From assembly GCA_028564705.1 (NCBI GenBank), contig JAPXFQ010000816.1:186001-250000 (forward strand): a stretch of DNA of 64,000 nucleotides, in the 5' to 3' direction. A model generated the notes under the pieces. That model ran no database searches and was not told the DNA's origin. It was given only the letters and a program-made list of their open reading frames with translations. Below are positions 13,659 to 24,140 of this stretch, piece after piece (the first letter of the stretch is position 1; the number at the start of each line of letters is the position of its first letter). Source of the stretch: Apricaphanius iberus (Eukaryota > Chordata > Actinopteri > Cyprinodontiformes > Aphaniidae). A program made the translations under genes and the position numbers.

Positions 13659-13832
13659 ATGGCCACAGTTGTACCAGATGAGGCAGAGTCACGTCAAATT
13701 ACTCAAGCTAATCTATATTTAGCATTAGATTTGGCCAAAAATAATGTAGAATGTACCACTTCTACAGACTGGTCCGTCAGGCAGCACCTCCGTTTTTTAG
13801 AAAGAAATATGGACGGAGTTATACTCTGGTAG
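13659..13832 (+). CDS. Short unrecognised ORF, 57 residues
   Basis: An ATG-started frame of 57 codons ends in TAG at 13,830-13,832. The product begins MATVVPDEAESRQITQ and is helix-prone, with a basic, aromatic segment near the end (RQHLRFLERNMDG). No family is recognised. It lies just upstream of a large GC-rich repeat-like block and about 170 bp from the P2X7-like fragment on the other strand. It may be an exon of a decayed element rather than a gene. Confidence 0.25.
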   Translation: MATVVPDEAESRQITQANLYLALDLAKNNVECTTSTDWSVRQHLRFLERNMDGVILW

Positions 13833-15040
13833 AGGGGGGTGAGTTACTCTTTAAACATCATGGACTCGGCTGCTTACATTAAGATTAGAAGCACATTGTT
13901 TGCAAGAAACTGTATCTAAATAAAAACACTGGCTCTGACGCCACTTTTTCAGTCAAAGACAGGTGGATCATTGGAAAACACTCAGAAGCTGACCAGCTCA
14001 TCTCGAAAGGTTACACCTCGCTTACAGCTTCTTCCAAACCCAACCTGAAGGGGGCCAGGGCTCTTGGTAGTCTGAATCTCATCAACAACTCTAAACATTC
14101 AGTGTAGCAACATCACCTAATTCAGATTATTACACAGTGCAGCCTGATAAGTTCTTTTTTCTGCAGCTGGTGTTCCCCTTGTTGGTTATGGTTATTTTTC
14201 CTTTTTTCCTGGGGGGGGCCGGGTTGTTGGCAGCAGCGGGGGACCCCTCTCGGCGGGTCCCTGGTCGGAGCCCTGCTGGGGGGCGGGGTACCCTGATCCC
14301 CGTGGCCTCCAGGTCCTGTTCCGGGCCCGCCCTGGTGTAGCCGGTTTCCGGCGGAGCCCATGGGCTCGTCCCTGCGATCTCTCAGGCCCCAGAATTGCGG
14401 TTGGTGGGTGGTCCCCTGCGGCTTCCATCTGTTCCTCTCTTGGTGGGTGATCGTCCCTGCGCTGGTCCGCCTGCAGCTCCTGCGCTCTGTGGGACTCTGG
14501 ACGCATGCGTCTCCTGCCTCTTTCATGTCTGTGTCGATTCCTGTAGGACGGATTGACAGTTCCTTACATGCATGGGGAAACCTTATTCAGACCTGCATGA
14601 TCACACACAGGTGTGGGGACATTGGTGTGGACAGACATATCCTGAGCTGAGTTAGTTGTTACCAGGAGTTTACCGGAAACATTAGTATTGTGTTCATTAA
14701 TCCATGCTTGTGTGTAGTGAATCTGACATTCTTAGTTTATATTACTGGATCTGAACTATTGGTGTGGTTCTGTTCAGTTTGTTGTTTTTTTAATAGTTTT
14801 TTTTATTTTATTTTTACCGCTTATCTGCCGTCCGGCAGAGGTGGAGGACTGGGATGTTTTTTTGTGTTCTTTGTTTGCCTCCCTGTCTTGTGTCGTCGGT
14901 TCGCGCCTCTGCTGGTCCTGTTTCTTTTCTTCACCTTCTTCCTTTCTTCCTTCTTGTCTCGGTTTCGTGTCCATGACTTAAGGAAATTGAACCCTCAGTA
15001 ATCACTAATAAAGATTTTTTCATACATATACATCAAGTGG
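13833..15040. other. GC-rich block with poly(A)-signal end; probable retroelement 3' region
   Basis: From about 14,190 to 14,530 the DNA is far richer in G and C than its AT-rich neighbours. It then becomes T-rich and ends at about 15,020 in aataaagattttttcat, which looks like a polyadenylation signal followed by a tail. Long overlapping open frames occur on both strands here but follow base composition and lack domain motifs. The layout resembles the 3' untranslated region of a fish non-LTR element, but I cannot name the family. Confidence 0.35.
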
Positions 15041-15047
15041 ACTCTGG

Positions 15048-15560
15048 TTGGAAAGTAAATCTGTTGGGCTTGTACTTGGTACTCAGACACCAATTCTGAG
15101 TAGCAAACTGCTAGACAGGACACGTAAAAAAAATAAAAAAATAAGAAGCATCCTGTCCAGGAGTGATGCTGAAAAACTAGTCCATGCCTTTGTTACTTCA
15201 AGGCTGAATTACTGTAACTCTTTATTATCAGGTAGTCCACAGAATACAATTCAACATCTAGCTCCATCATAAATGAGACCTGTTTGTTCCATATGTTACT
15301 AACAGAGCACTTCGCTCTCAGACTGCAGGTTTACTGGTAGTTCCTAGGATTTCTAAAAGTAGAATGGGTGGCAGAACTTTCAGTTACCAGGCTCCCCTCC
15401 TATGGAACATGCTCCCAGGGTTGGTTTGTGACGCAGACAACTTGTCTATCTTTAAAACTAGGCTTAAAAACCTTCCTCTTTTACAAGGCTTACAGTTAGA
15501 GACAGGTAAATAGGTAGTTAGAGACAGGTTAGACGGGTAGATAGGAAGAGACAGGTTAAT
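15048..15560 (+). pseudogene. 3' fragment of an L2-type LINE (RT C-terminal part)
   Basis: The frame reads RSILSRSDAEKLVHAFVTSRLNYC, the segment after the RT core of fish L2 elements; the same peptide occurs in the two longer L2 copies of this window. An internal deletion follows at about 15,260. Then comes the conserved L2 end (LRSQTAGLLVVPRISKS, MGGRTFSYQAPLLWN) and a diverged tail. It is 5'-truncated, as usual for LINE copies. Confidence 0.88.
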
Positions 15561-16326
15561 GTTAGTCAGGTAGAGTGTCAAACGCTACGAAAAGATAGGA
15601 AGAGGTATGATGTGATAGATGACAATCCCAAATTGGGTTTCTGCAATGTGCCCCCAGAGTAAAGGTAAAAAGACATCTTCAGAATCAGAATCAGCTTTAA
15701 TGGCCAAGTATGAGAAACATACAAGGAAAGCGCATGTCCATGGTGGGGGAAAAAAGCGTTCAAATGTGTTTTGATCCTTAGTCAAGAGTAAAAAAACAGG
15801 TAATAGAAAAAACCATACCTAAACATTTAAGCACATATTCAGACATTAACACTGACACATCAGGAGGGATGGGCGGGTATGAGCTCCAGTCCACAGGTTA
15901 ACACACTGCCATCGAGGCGCGCTGTTATCCAGCTTCCTGGTGCAGGAGAGAGCCTTAGGATACAGCGAGACGGTGTGTGTGTGTTAGTGTGTGTGTCTGA
16001 ATCCATGTCAGTGTGTGTGTCAGTAGATGCCGGTGTACGGTGGGGAGGATCCTTTGTTTACATTCCTTTCACGGGCATTTGATTGTGGACCAATTTGAAA
16101 GTCTTCATGGGAGCCAAAACAATAACTATTTGGATAAAAGGGAGGGCAAATTTCCTCTCTACCCCTTCAGTCTGTCAGTGGTTTCTTATATAGTCTTATT
16201 CAACCAATTAAATTCCAGATTACTCTTTTAATTTTCAGTTGCACCAATCCACACTGACAGTTTCTCCAAGTCCGATGACAATCGCGAGTGAGTCCCAAGC
16301 GCCAGCTAGATCGCCTCTTGTAGCGT
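15561..16326. other. No gene; interspersed-repeat fragment and GT-rich tract
   Basis: A piece with agaatcagaatcagctttaa at about 15,680 is a recurrent fish repeat motif seen next to retroelement ends. At 15,971-16,024 lies an imperfect GT microsatellite. Nothing else stands out. Confidence 0.5.
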
Positions 16327-16849
16327 CTAGCCTGTGCCAAGCGTGAGGTTCTGAGTACCATCAGCACGAATCTGCGCTTCACACGGCTCCTTCAGCCTTC
16401 CAATCGCTTCCAGAACTGTCTCCAATTTCAGTATTTGTTGCTCCATTTTGCCGCAGTTCCAGTACATGCCCATTCCCATCAGCAGGGACCCGATCCACAT
16501 AAATCCAAATAGCCAGATATCTTCCATAACCCGGATGCCCTTTTCCGGGGCTTCGTAGAGTAGAGTAGATTTTATCAATAGCATTCAGACACCAGCTGAC
16601 CTTTTCCATCTTCGCCTTTTTCAGTTTTGGTTCGGAGAAAAATGCTGAACCAATCTCAGCTCGAACCTTCACAGTTCCTTCTGAGGGAGGCATTAGGTGG
16701 CTGTTCTTTTTAACTTGAAGCAGGTCAGAGGATGAAGGCACAGCAGCTGTGATCAGCTTACACGGCACATGGACAGTTTTTCTCTTAACATTTTTTGTGA
16801 TAATTATAAACAGTTTGTAGTGAGGAGACCCATCCAATATTGCGGCCAT
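16327..16849 (-). pseudogene. Unrecognised membrane-protein-like ORF, frameshifted
   Basis: The first frame starts at an ATG in a good vertebrate start context (ccagcATGGCC) and runs about 95 residues before its reading loses character. A second, overlapping minus-strand frame (16,327-16,584) then takes over, so a single small indel near 16,560 probably splits one gene of roughly 180 residues. The first part is basic, with a KKAKMEK stretch. The second has a strongly hydrophobic segment (IWLFGFMWIGSLLMGMGMYW) followed by a heptad-like helix (KMEQQILKLETVLEAIGRL). This suggests a single membrane span plus coiled coil. I do not recognise the family. It could be a processed pseudogene or an orphan element gene. 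Confidence 0.45.
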
Positions 16850-17689
16850 GCTGGATCATTCTCTAGCACATAATGAGGTGGCTACATACATAATGTTTAT
16901 GGATCCGTCCCCGCCCCCACTTATAAGGCAAACAAGAAAAAAAAATCGGACGTTAGTGCTTGAAGCTACTTTTTCCGATAACATTGAAAACAGCATAGCG
17001 CAACCCGACATCTACTACAGTGAGAGAGGAGCAGGAGCCGACAACTATGAAGAGTGAAAAGTGCCACTCCGAAGGCACCCGAACTTCATTTCGCCGTCTG
17101 AACGTCTTCATTTTTTAATGAACACCAGCGATGTCTGTGAACGTCTGCTGGTGGCAATGCAGTGGCGGCGTACCTTAGTAAAATGGAAAAACATACGTCA
17201 ACCTCCCTGACGTCACCTAACTTTACATGGCCTCACCTTACGTTGCCTCAAGTAACGTCGCCTAAACTCACGTTCCCTCACCTTCTTCTTTTGTATTTCT
17301 AGGGCGGTTTGGATACAACAATTTGGTACATTACTGCCACCAACTGGCTTGGAGTGTGGACCCGAATGACCGTTGTTATTGTTTTTCGTTTGCTTCTGGT
17401 CTGATAATGATAAGATCGGATGATGAGAATGACAAGATCATTTAAAATTAAATAAAGATGTAATTTATTGCCACTATTTTGGTCACATTGTTTGTTGTGC
17501 CCTTTATCACTATCCCTTTGATTATAGTGAAAGTTAACACTTTAATACTGCTTTATTTTTTAGTTACTTTTCACAATACTGAGTTTTATTGAACACATTT
17601 TTAACTCCATAACATGAAATTAAGGTTAATAATCTGATTTAGATCACAAAATCTCCAGTTTTACTCAACTTGGCTCAAGCAAAAATGAA
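16850..17689. other. No gene seen; short degenerate cacc/acgt repeats
   Basis: Between about 17,195 and 17,285 a motif of roughly 16 bp (cacctaactttacatggc, cacctta.cgttgcctc, then related copies) is repeated four or five times with changes. The remainder is AT-rich and holds nothing recognisable. Confidence 0.4.
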
Positions 17690-18211
17690 TTCAATTCAAT
17701 TCAGTTTATTCATATAGCGCCGTTTCACAACAGATGTCATCTCAAGGCACTTTACAAGAAGAGTTATTACAATACAATGTTTAATTTAGGAATTAGAGAA
17801 CCACAGAAGATTGCGTCGTGGCTTCTCAGCAATCCCTCACACTGAGCAAGCATGAAGCGACAGTGCAGAGGAAGACTCCCTTTTAACAGAAAGAAACCTC
17901 CAGCAGAACAAGGCTCAGCATAAGCGGTCATCTGCCGAGACCGTCTGGGGTTTGGAGAAGGCAGCAGAGACACAGAAAGAGGAACAGAACTGATGCAGAA
18001 GCAGAAGCTGGTAGCAGGACGTGGAAAACGTTCCGCCACTGGAATGCCAGCTAGTCAGGGTCGTCAAGCAGGTCTCTGATGTATGATGGAGCTTGGTTAT
18101 TAAGAGCTTTATATGTCAGAAGGAGGATCTTGAATTCTATTCTAGATTTTATTGGGATCCAGTGAAGAGAAGCTAAAACAGGGGAAATGTGATCTCTTCT
18201 TCTTTTATTCA

Positions 18212-20589
18212 TTAGAACTCTTGCAGCCTTGAAGTAACAAAGGCATGGACTAGTTTTTCAGCATCACTCCTGGACAGGATGGTTCTAATTTTTGCAATAT
18301 TCCTAAGGTGAAAGAAGGAAATCCTACAGACTTCTTTAATGTGAGATCTAAATGACATATCTTGGTCAAAAATAACACCGAGGTTCTTTGCTTTATTACT
18401 GGAGGCTAATTTAATGCCGTCCAGGTGAAGGGGTAGACTAAGTAGTTTCTTTTTCAGAGCTTCTGGTCCAAAGACGACAACTTCTGTTTTATCAGAATTC
18501 AGAAGCAAGAAGTTTAGAGTCATTCAAGTTTTTATGTCTTCCAGACATGCCTGTAGTCTACCTAACTGATTGGAATCATCAGGATTTATGGATAGATGTA
18601 GCTGTGTATCATCCGCTTAACTTTATCCCATGCTGCCTAATTAATTTACCAATAGGAAGCATATATAAAGTAAAAAGAATCGGCCCAAGCACCGACCCTG
18701 TGATACTCCGCAAGCAGCCATTGAGGCCGAGAAAGATCTATTATTTGCCTGAACAAACTGAAATCTTCTGGACAAATAAGATTTAAAATAGCCTAGTGCT
18801 GTCCTTATTATACCGCCATGTTGAAGCCTTTCTATGCGAATATTGTGAGACAGTGTCAAAGGCAGCACTGAGATCTAACAGGACCAGAATGGTCACCAGT
18901 CCATTGTCTGAGGCTATGAGAATATCATTAGTAACCTTCACCAGAGCTGTTTCAGTGCTATGATGAGCTCTAAAGCCTGACTGAAACTTCTTAAACAGCT
19001 CATTATTGTTTAAATGCTCACACATCTGATGCGCAACTATTTTCTCAAGAATTTTAGATAAGAAGGGAAGATTAGATATCGGTCTATAGTTAATGAAGTC
19101 GTTTTGATCAAGAGATGGTTTCTTAAGTAGATTTTTAATTACAGCAATCTTAAACTCCTGTGGTACATATCCATTGACTAAGGATAGATTCATTATATTT
19201 AAAATTGGAGCAGCAATCAAAGGGAAAACCTCTTTTAAAAGCTTAGTTGGGACTGGGTCTAACATGCAAGTTGAAGGTTTTGATGAAGCTAATAATTTTA
19301 GTCGATCTGAAAGTTCGGCTAGATTAAAGCAGTTCAAGCAAATATTAGGTTCAACCATTTTTGATGCTGCCTCACTAACTAAAGAAGCAAGATTATTGGG
19401 AAGGTTCCGATTTATCTTATTTTTTATAGTCTATTTTATTTATAAAACATTGCATGAAGTCATCATTGCTTAGAGCTTGGGGAATGGTTGGCTCGATAGA
19501 GCTATGATCCTGTGTGAGTTTGGCAACTGTATTAAAAAGAAACCTAGGATTATTTTTATTCTCCTCAATTACAGATGAATAATATGCTGTTCTGGCTGTT
19601 CGAAGGCTCTTTTTATATAGCAATAGACTATTTTTCCACAGTAAATAAGAATCCTGTAAATGCGTGGAGCGCCATTTTCTCTCTAGTTTTCCAACATTCT
19701 GCTTTAGGGTACATAGCTCTAAATTAAACCATGGAGCTAATCTTCTATGGCTAGCCACCTTCCTTTTGAAGGGGGCAACTTTGTCTTAATGGAGGAATTA
19801 GCACTATGAACTAAAATGTCAAGTTGTGAGGGGTCACGAGTTAAATCACTATTTTGTATTCTACTTTTATGTACTGAGGAAACTAAATTTGGAAGAGCTT
19901 CTTTAAAACTTGCTACAGCATTGTCTGATAACATTCTGGTATAATGAAGTTTTATTTCAGGTTTGAAATGGTCAGTTAGAGTGAGTTTAAAAGTGATCAG
20001 AAAATGATCAGACTGGATAGGGTTATGTGGAAAGACTGTTATTTCTTCACAGTCAATGCCATAAGTCAACAAAAGATCTAAAGTGTGGTGACGAGAGTGG
20101 GTTGGTCCCTGCACATTTTGAGTAAAGCCTATTGAGTCTAAGATAATGTTAAAAGCTGTATTTAGACTATCACTTTCACTATCAACATGAATATTGAAGT
20201 CTCCAACTATAATAACTTTATCATTGTTTAAAACTAAGTCAGATAGAAAATATGAGATCTGATCTAAAAACTGAGAATAGGGCCTGGTGGACGATACAAG
20301 ACCACGAACAGGCGCCATAATGCTTTACTGCTTTGTTATGTGTATGAGGAAGTCTAAAGATTAAATGCTCAAAGGAACTCTAACTATTATTTTTGGGGGG
20401 ATTAATTAGTAAATCTGAATGAAAGATGGTGGCTACTCCACCTCCTCGACCAGTACTTCGAGGGACACTAAAGTTTAAGTAGCTAGGGGGAGTTGACTCA
20501 TTTATTGTGACATGGTCCTCTTCCTGCAACCATGTCTCTGGAAGACAAAACACATCAATATTATTATCACAAATTAAGTCATTTACCAA
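18212..20589 (-). pseudogene. L2 ORF2: endonuclease plus reverse transcriptase, frameshifted
   Basis: The endonuclease half shows LPETWL, GRGGGVA, VGDFNIHVD and SDHFLITF, matching apurinic-type endonuclease motifs with the catalytic Asp and His kept. The RT half shows [16 protein letters not shown] and [17 protein letters not shown] segments, then [14 protein letters not shown] and [11 protein letters not shown] with the first catalytic Asp. In the catalytic A-D-D box near 18,600 the Asp pair is readable, but the frame is shifted and the preceding Tyr is lost in a small deletion. The end of the gene carries the FFHLRNIAKIRTILSRSDAE block. At least five frame breaks rule out function. The protein would nick DNA and copy L2 RNA at the target. 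Confidence 0.92.
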
Positions 20590-20637
20590 GAGTGATTTTG
20601 AGGGGAGAGATCTTATGTTTAGTTAACCATATTCAAT

Positions 20638-21631
20638 TCATTTATCTTTCAGTTCAGTCTGAGTTGTATTTATCTTTATGAGATTTTTACTTTTTGCTCT
20701 AGTAGCATTACCATTTAATTCATTTGTTTTGGGTAGTGGACGGGAAACTGTCTCTATAGGGTAGTGGGTGGGTGGCAGTCCCTGTTCCCTGACCTGGACT
20801 CTGGGTTGTCTGGGCGTTGGGGAACTAGAGATAACCCTATCAATGTTCCTGGAAAGAAGGGCAGCGCCGTCCGCGGTGGGATGGATGCCATCTCTATGTA
20901 ACAGTCCAGGTTTTCCCCAGAAAGGCCCAGTTATCAATGTAGCCCACATCTCTTTCTGTACACCACCTTGACAACCAAAGGTGAAACGACATCATACAGC
21001 TGTACATGTCATCGCTAGTACGATCAGGCAGGGGACCAGAAAAAATTACAGAGTCAGACATCTTTTTAGGTAGCCCTACACACCAAAGCTACGCTAATTT
21101 TAATACCTCCAATTGCCGTAACCGGGTGTCATTGCCACCAGCATGGATAACAATCCTGCTATACTGCCGTTTGTCCTTGGCCAAAAGTTTCAGATTGGAC
21201 CTAATGTCTGCAGCTCTGGCCCCTGGAAGGCATCTGACAGTGGTCTTTCGTGTCTCTGGAGCCACGTTTCTAACTATGGAGCTGCCAATTACAAGAATCG
21301 ACTTCTCATGCTCAGCGGGTGCGTCGCTGAGTGGGGCGAACCTATTGTTCACAGAAAGGGGTTGGAGGTTGGCTGCGCACTGGGGTTTGGCGCTAAGCTT
21401 CCTACAAACAGTGACCCAGTTCGCCTGAGGTCCTGGATGCACGGGAGCTGTTGGAGGACAGCTAAGGAGTCCTTTCCTAACTGGCTCCGCACTAGCTACT
21501 GCTGGGCCTGGCTGTTCTACAGCGCGGAGCAGGGCCTCTAGCTCAGAAACCCTTACCTCCAAAGTTACGAAAATGCTGCACTTATTACACCTACCATCTT
21601 CGCTAAAGGAGGTAGAGGAGTAGCTAAACAT
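20638..21631 (-). pseudogene. L2 ORF1 with SGNH-type esterase domain
   Basis: The first piece (21,089-21,631) begins with a Cys- and Glu-rich stretch (CNKCSIFVTLEVRVSELEALL, with a short coiled coil). It continues to ILVIGSSIVRNV, the nucleophile block of SGNH hydrolases with Gly-x-Ser. Then come GARAADI and IVIHAGGNDTR, which fit the Gly and Asn blocks. After a frame break the second piece (20,638-20,949) gives RDGIHPTADG, the Asp-x-x-His block that supplies the last two catalytic residues. So all four SGNH blocks are visible across the broken frame. Esterase-like ORF1 proteins are known in CR1/L2 LINEs, where they are thought to bind RNA or membranes. Confidence 0.85.
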
Positions 21632-21869
21632 CTGTCACAGAGAGCAGGAGAGAGGAGGAGATTCAGAGAGAGACTGAGGGACAGCCATAAACAGTGAACC
21701 TAAGCTAACCTAGCGATACATTACTTAGCCCAGAAAACCACTGTAACGCTTAACGAGTTCCCAAGACGTAAAGAACACCGACAGAAAATAAGTGTTTTAA
21801 CGTGTTTGTGTGTTAAAATAACTCAGAGAAGCTTCTGGATAGAGAAAATTTGATAAATTAAAGAGGGCA

Positions 21870-22345
21870 AGAGCATTGTCTTTTGTATGAGCACCGTGAT
21901 TTTTAAGGACAGCACCATGCCTTCTAGGCATGGAATGAATAAGTTGGCAACATATTACAAACTATCTTTTCCATTCTTCAAGAATAACCTCTATTAGAGC
22001 CTAGCTACTGGAGGGAGAATAATTCTCAACTTATCGGTTCAGAATTCCGTTTTCGATTGGGTTCAGATCAGTTGACATACTTTGCCATTCAATCAACTTC
22101 ACCCTGTTCTTCTTCAGAAATGCAACAGTAGCTTTAGATGTGTGTTTTGGACCATTGACGTGTTTGAAAAGTTCACAGAGTGATGGCAGCATCTTTTTCT
22201 TCGGTATAGAGCAGTACATTGTTGAGTTCATGATACCATCATTGAAATGCAGCTCCCCAACACCAGCAGCACTCAAGCAGCTCCACATCAGGACATTTCC
22301 ACCACCATGTTTTACTGTAGGCACCATAGATTTTTCTTTGAAATC
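21870..22345 (-). pseudogene. Tc1/mariner transposase C-terminal fragment
   Basis: The open frame (22,031-22,327) reads KHGGGNVLMWSCLSAAGVGEL, HFNDGIMNS, then GPKHTSKAT and STDLNPIEN, the well-known C-terminal half of fish Tc1 transposases. The middle catalytic block normally has an Asp just before the N-x-P-K-H-T segment; here that position reads Val-Asn, so the second catalytic Asp appears lost. The final Asn-Pro-Ile-Glu region is present. The N-terminal half is missing and the element stops at about 22,345, right beside an LTR start. Confidence 0.88.
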
Positions 22346-22359
22346 CTCACCATTACGAC

Positions 22360-22660
22360 TGTCATGCTGCCCTAATCACCCTCTCTCCTCATCATCATCT
22401 GCACCTGTGTCGTCCTGTCTGAACCTCCTCACTTCCTATTGTTTGCACATGTGTTCCCTGAGTGTCTTCACCCGTTCCTCCTAGTCTCCCCTTACTTAAG
22501 ATCCAGCGAGAGCTTCAGTCCTCGGTGGATCATTGTTGTGTACTGAGTGTTTATTGTCTCGCCTCATGTTGCTGCACGTTCAATAAAAGTATCACCTCAC
22601 CTGGAACTCTGCTTCTGCGCCTGGGTCCTTTGTCCTCCTCACAGCACAAGCGCCGTGACA
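22360..22660 (+). mobile_element. LTR of an LTR retroelement (301 bp)
   Basis: The segment begins tgtcatgctgcc and ends cgccgtgaca, so it has TG...CA edges within a short inverted repeat (tgtca/tgaca). An AATAAA polyadenylation signal lies at 22,582-22,587. The stretch just downstream opens with an ATG-led frame, as gag would. A 28-bp match to its last bases (gcagcataagtgccgtgaca) appears at about 26,122-26,149, which may be the rest of the second LTR. No primer-binding site is clear. Confidence 0.7.
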
Positions 22661-22677
22661 GAATGATCCAGCTACAA

Positions 22678-24140
22678 AAGATGGTCCCAGCAGAAGCATC
22701 GGACCCTGATCTCCTGCATGACTTCTGGGCTAGCCCTGAAGGAGCCTTGAAAGCCTCAGCTCGCCAGACCGCAGCTGAAGATTTTTTTTCCTCGGTTCTT
22801 CCCCAGCCTCACTTCCCATGACGCGCTGGACCTGGAGGACGCAGCGGACATCCTCATGCAGACAGCCGAGGAGGAGTTGTCCTTTTTGGGGAGGAGATCC
22901 GCATCCACCAACGTCAGCTCAGTCTCCATGCTCCACGCACCACCGATCCTCTCTCCGGCTGTCTTTTCTCTCCTTTTCTGACTGCTTCATCGAGGGCTCC
23001 CCCTGTTTCTGCCAGCCGTCCAGCTGCAGGCTTCTACTGTCAGCCCAAAACTGGGTCCCCTCGACGTCAGCGAAGACGAGCTGTTCGAGTTCTTTCACGG
23101 GGACAGGCTCGAGTACCTGTATTCCAGAGGGGAGCCAGATCCTGGTGGCAAGCAGCGACACAGACGCCGCAAAGCTGCGCCAGAGTATCCTCCCTCGGAC
23201 TGGTCAGACTGGGAGGACAATAAGGAGCAGTATGTGGAGCAGCAGTCCTCGCTCGTCGGCCCTCGGCTCGCATACTGTGCTCCGGGAACCGGTCCACGCA
23301 GACATGAGCGGCCATCTCAGCCACGCAGCCGAAGGCAAAAGGATCCTCCACCATATCGCCGCAGACGGCGGCGTCGACAGGAAGGAGCAGCTTCCGGGTC
23401 GCTGAAGTTGGCGTCTGCTTCGGCCTGTTCGACCTCCAAGTTGGCGTCTGCATCAGCCTGTTTGGTCCCGAAGTTGGCATCTGCATCGGCCTGTTCGGCC
23501 CCGAAGTTGCCGTGTGCTTCAGCCTGTTCCACCTTCTCCCTACTTCAGTCTCTGTTTTCAGAGCCAGCAGAGCCCCTCCAGTCTCTGCTCCCAGAGCCAA
23601 CAGAGCTCCATTTGTCTCTGCTCCCAGATCCAGCAGAACTCCTTCAGTCTCTGCTCCCAGAGCCAGCAGAGCTCCAATTGTCTCTGCTCCCAGATCCAGC
23701 AGAACTCCTTCAGTCTCTGCTCCCAGAGCTAGCAGAGCCCCTTCAGTCTCTGCTCCCAGAGCCAGCAGAGTCCCTTCAGTATGCTCCCAGAGCCAACAGA
23801 GCGGTTGGATTTGCCGCCGCCGCCAGAGTTACTGGATTTGCCTCTGCCGCCGCCAGAGTTGCTGGATTTGCCTCTGCCGCCGCCAGAGTTGCTGGATTTG
23901 CCTCTGCCACCATCAGAGTTGCTGGATTTGCCGGACATCATTGTTGCGGCAATCCTCCTGGCCATCACTGCAGCAGCCCTTCAGCACCCGCCAACTCTTT
24001 GTGGGCAGCCGGAGCTTCCTGTGACGACCAGGAGGGACCTGATGCCAGCCTGCAAGCCTCCACTCTTAGGTCCGCCGGCCACTGAGCGCCCAGTTCCAGG
24101 TCCGCCCACAACGGAGCGCCTAGCTTCACTAGCCAGGTTA
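22678..24140 (+). pseudogene. Gag-position ORF decaying into a minisatellite-coded Pro/Ser-rich region
   Basis: The first part reads as one acidic protein across frame changes (MVPAEASDPDLLHDFWASP, then DALDLEDAADILMQTAEEEL, then LGPLDVSEDELFEFFHGDRL) and ends in a basic patch (GKQRHRRRKAAPE, later RRQKDPPPYRRRRRRR). From about 23,400 it becomes a tandem array: a 33-bp unit (gtctctgctcccagagcc core) about seven times at 23,565-23,780, and a 30-bp unit (gagttgctggatttgcc core) four times at 23,825-23,930. Frames are open on both strands because units are multiples of three, so reading-frame length is weak evidence for coding. Position after an LTR suggests gag; no capsid or zinc-knuckle motif is seen. 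Confidence 0.5.

Larger units (their letters stand above)
17690..21840 (-). mobile_element. L2-clade LINE, nearly full length but decayed
   Basis: Read on the minus strand, the parts come in the expected order: ORF1 with an SGNH-esterase domain (about 21,631 to 20,638), ORF2 endonuclease (20,589-19,737), RT and C-terminal part (19,758-18,212), then a 3' region to about 17,690. The 3' region contains the fish repeat with cagtttattcatatagcgc and the hairpin-like gcactttacaa segment. Multiple frameshifts split ORF2 into six pieces. No target duplication could be defined. Confidence 0.92.

Noticed and set aside
14122..14650. Four overlapping ORFs of 67-134 residues on both strands
   Set aside because: They follow high GC content, overlap each other in all frames and show no domain motif.
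22462..22821. ORF of 119 residues across the LTR boundary
   Set aside because: It runs through the polyadenylation signal and LTR end, so it cannot be one coding unit; only the part after 22,678 is considered.
23234..24085. Long 283-residue ORF as a real gene
   Set aside because: Most of it is 30- and 33-bp tandem repeats that stay open in several frames and on both strands.
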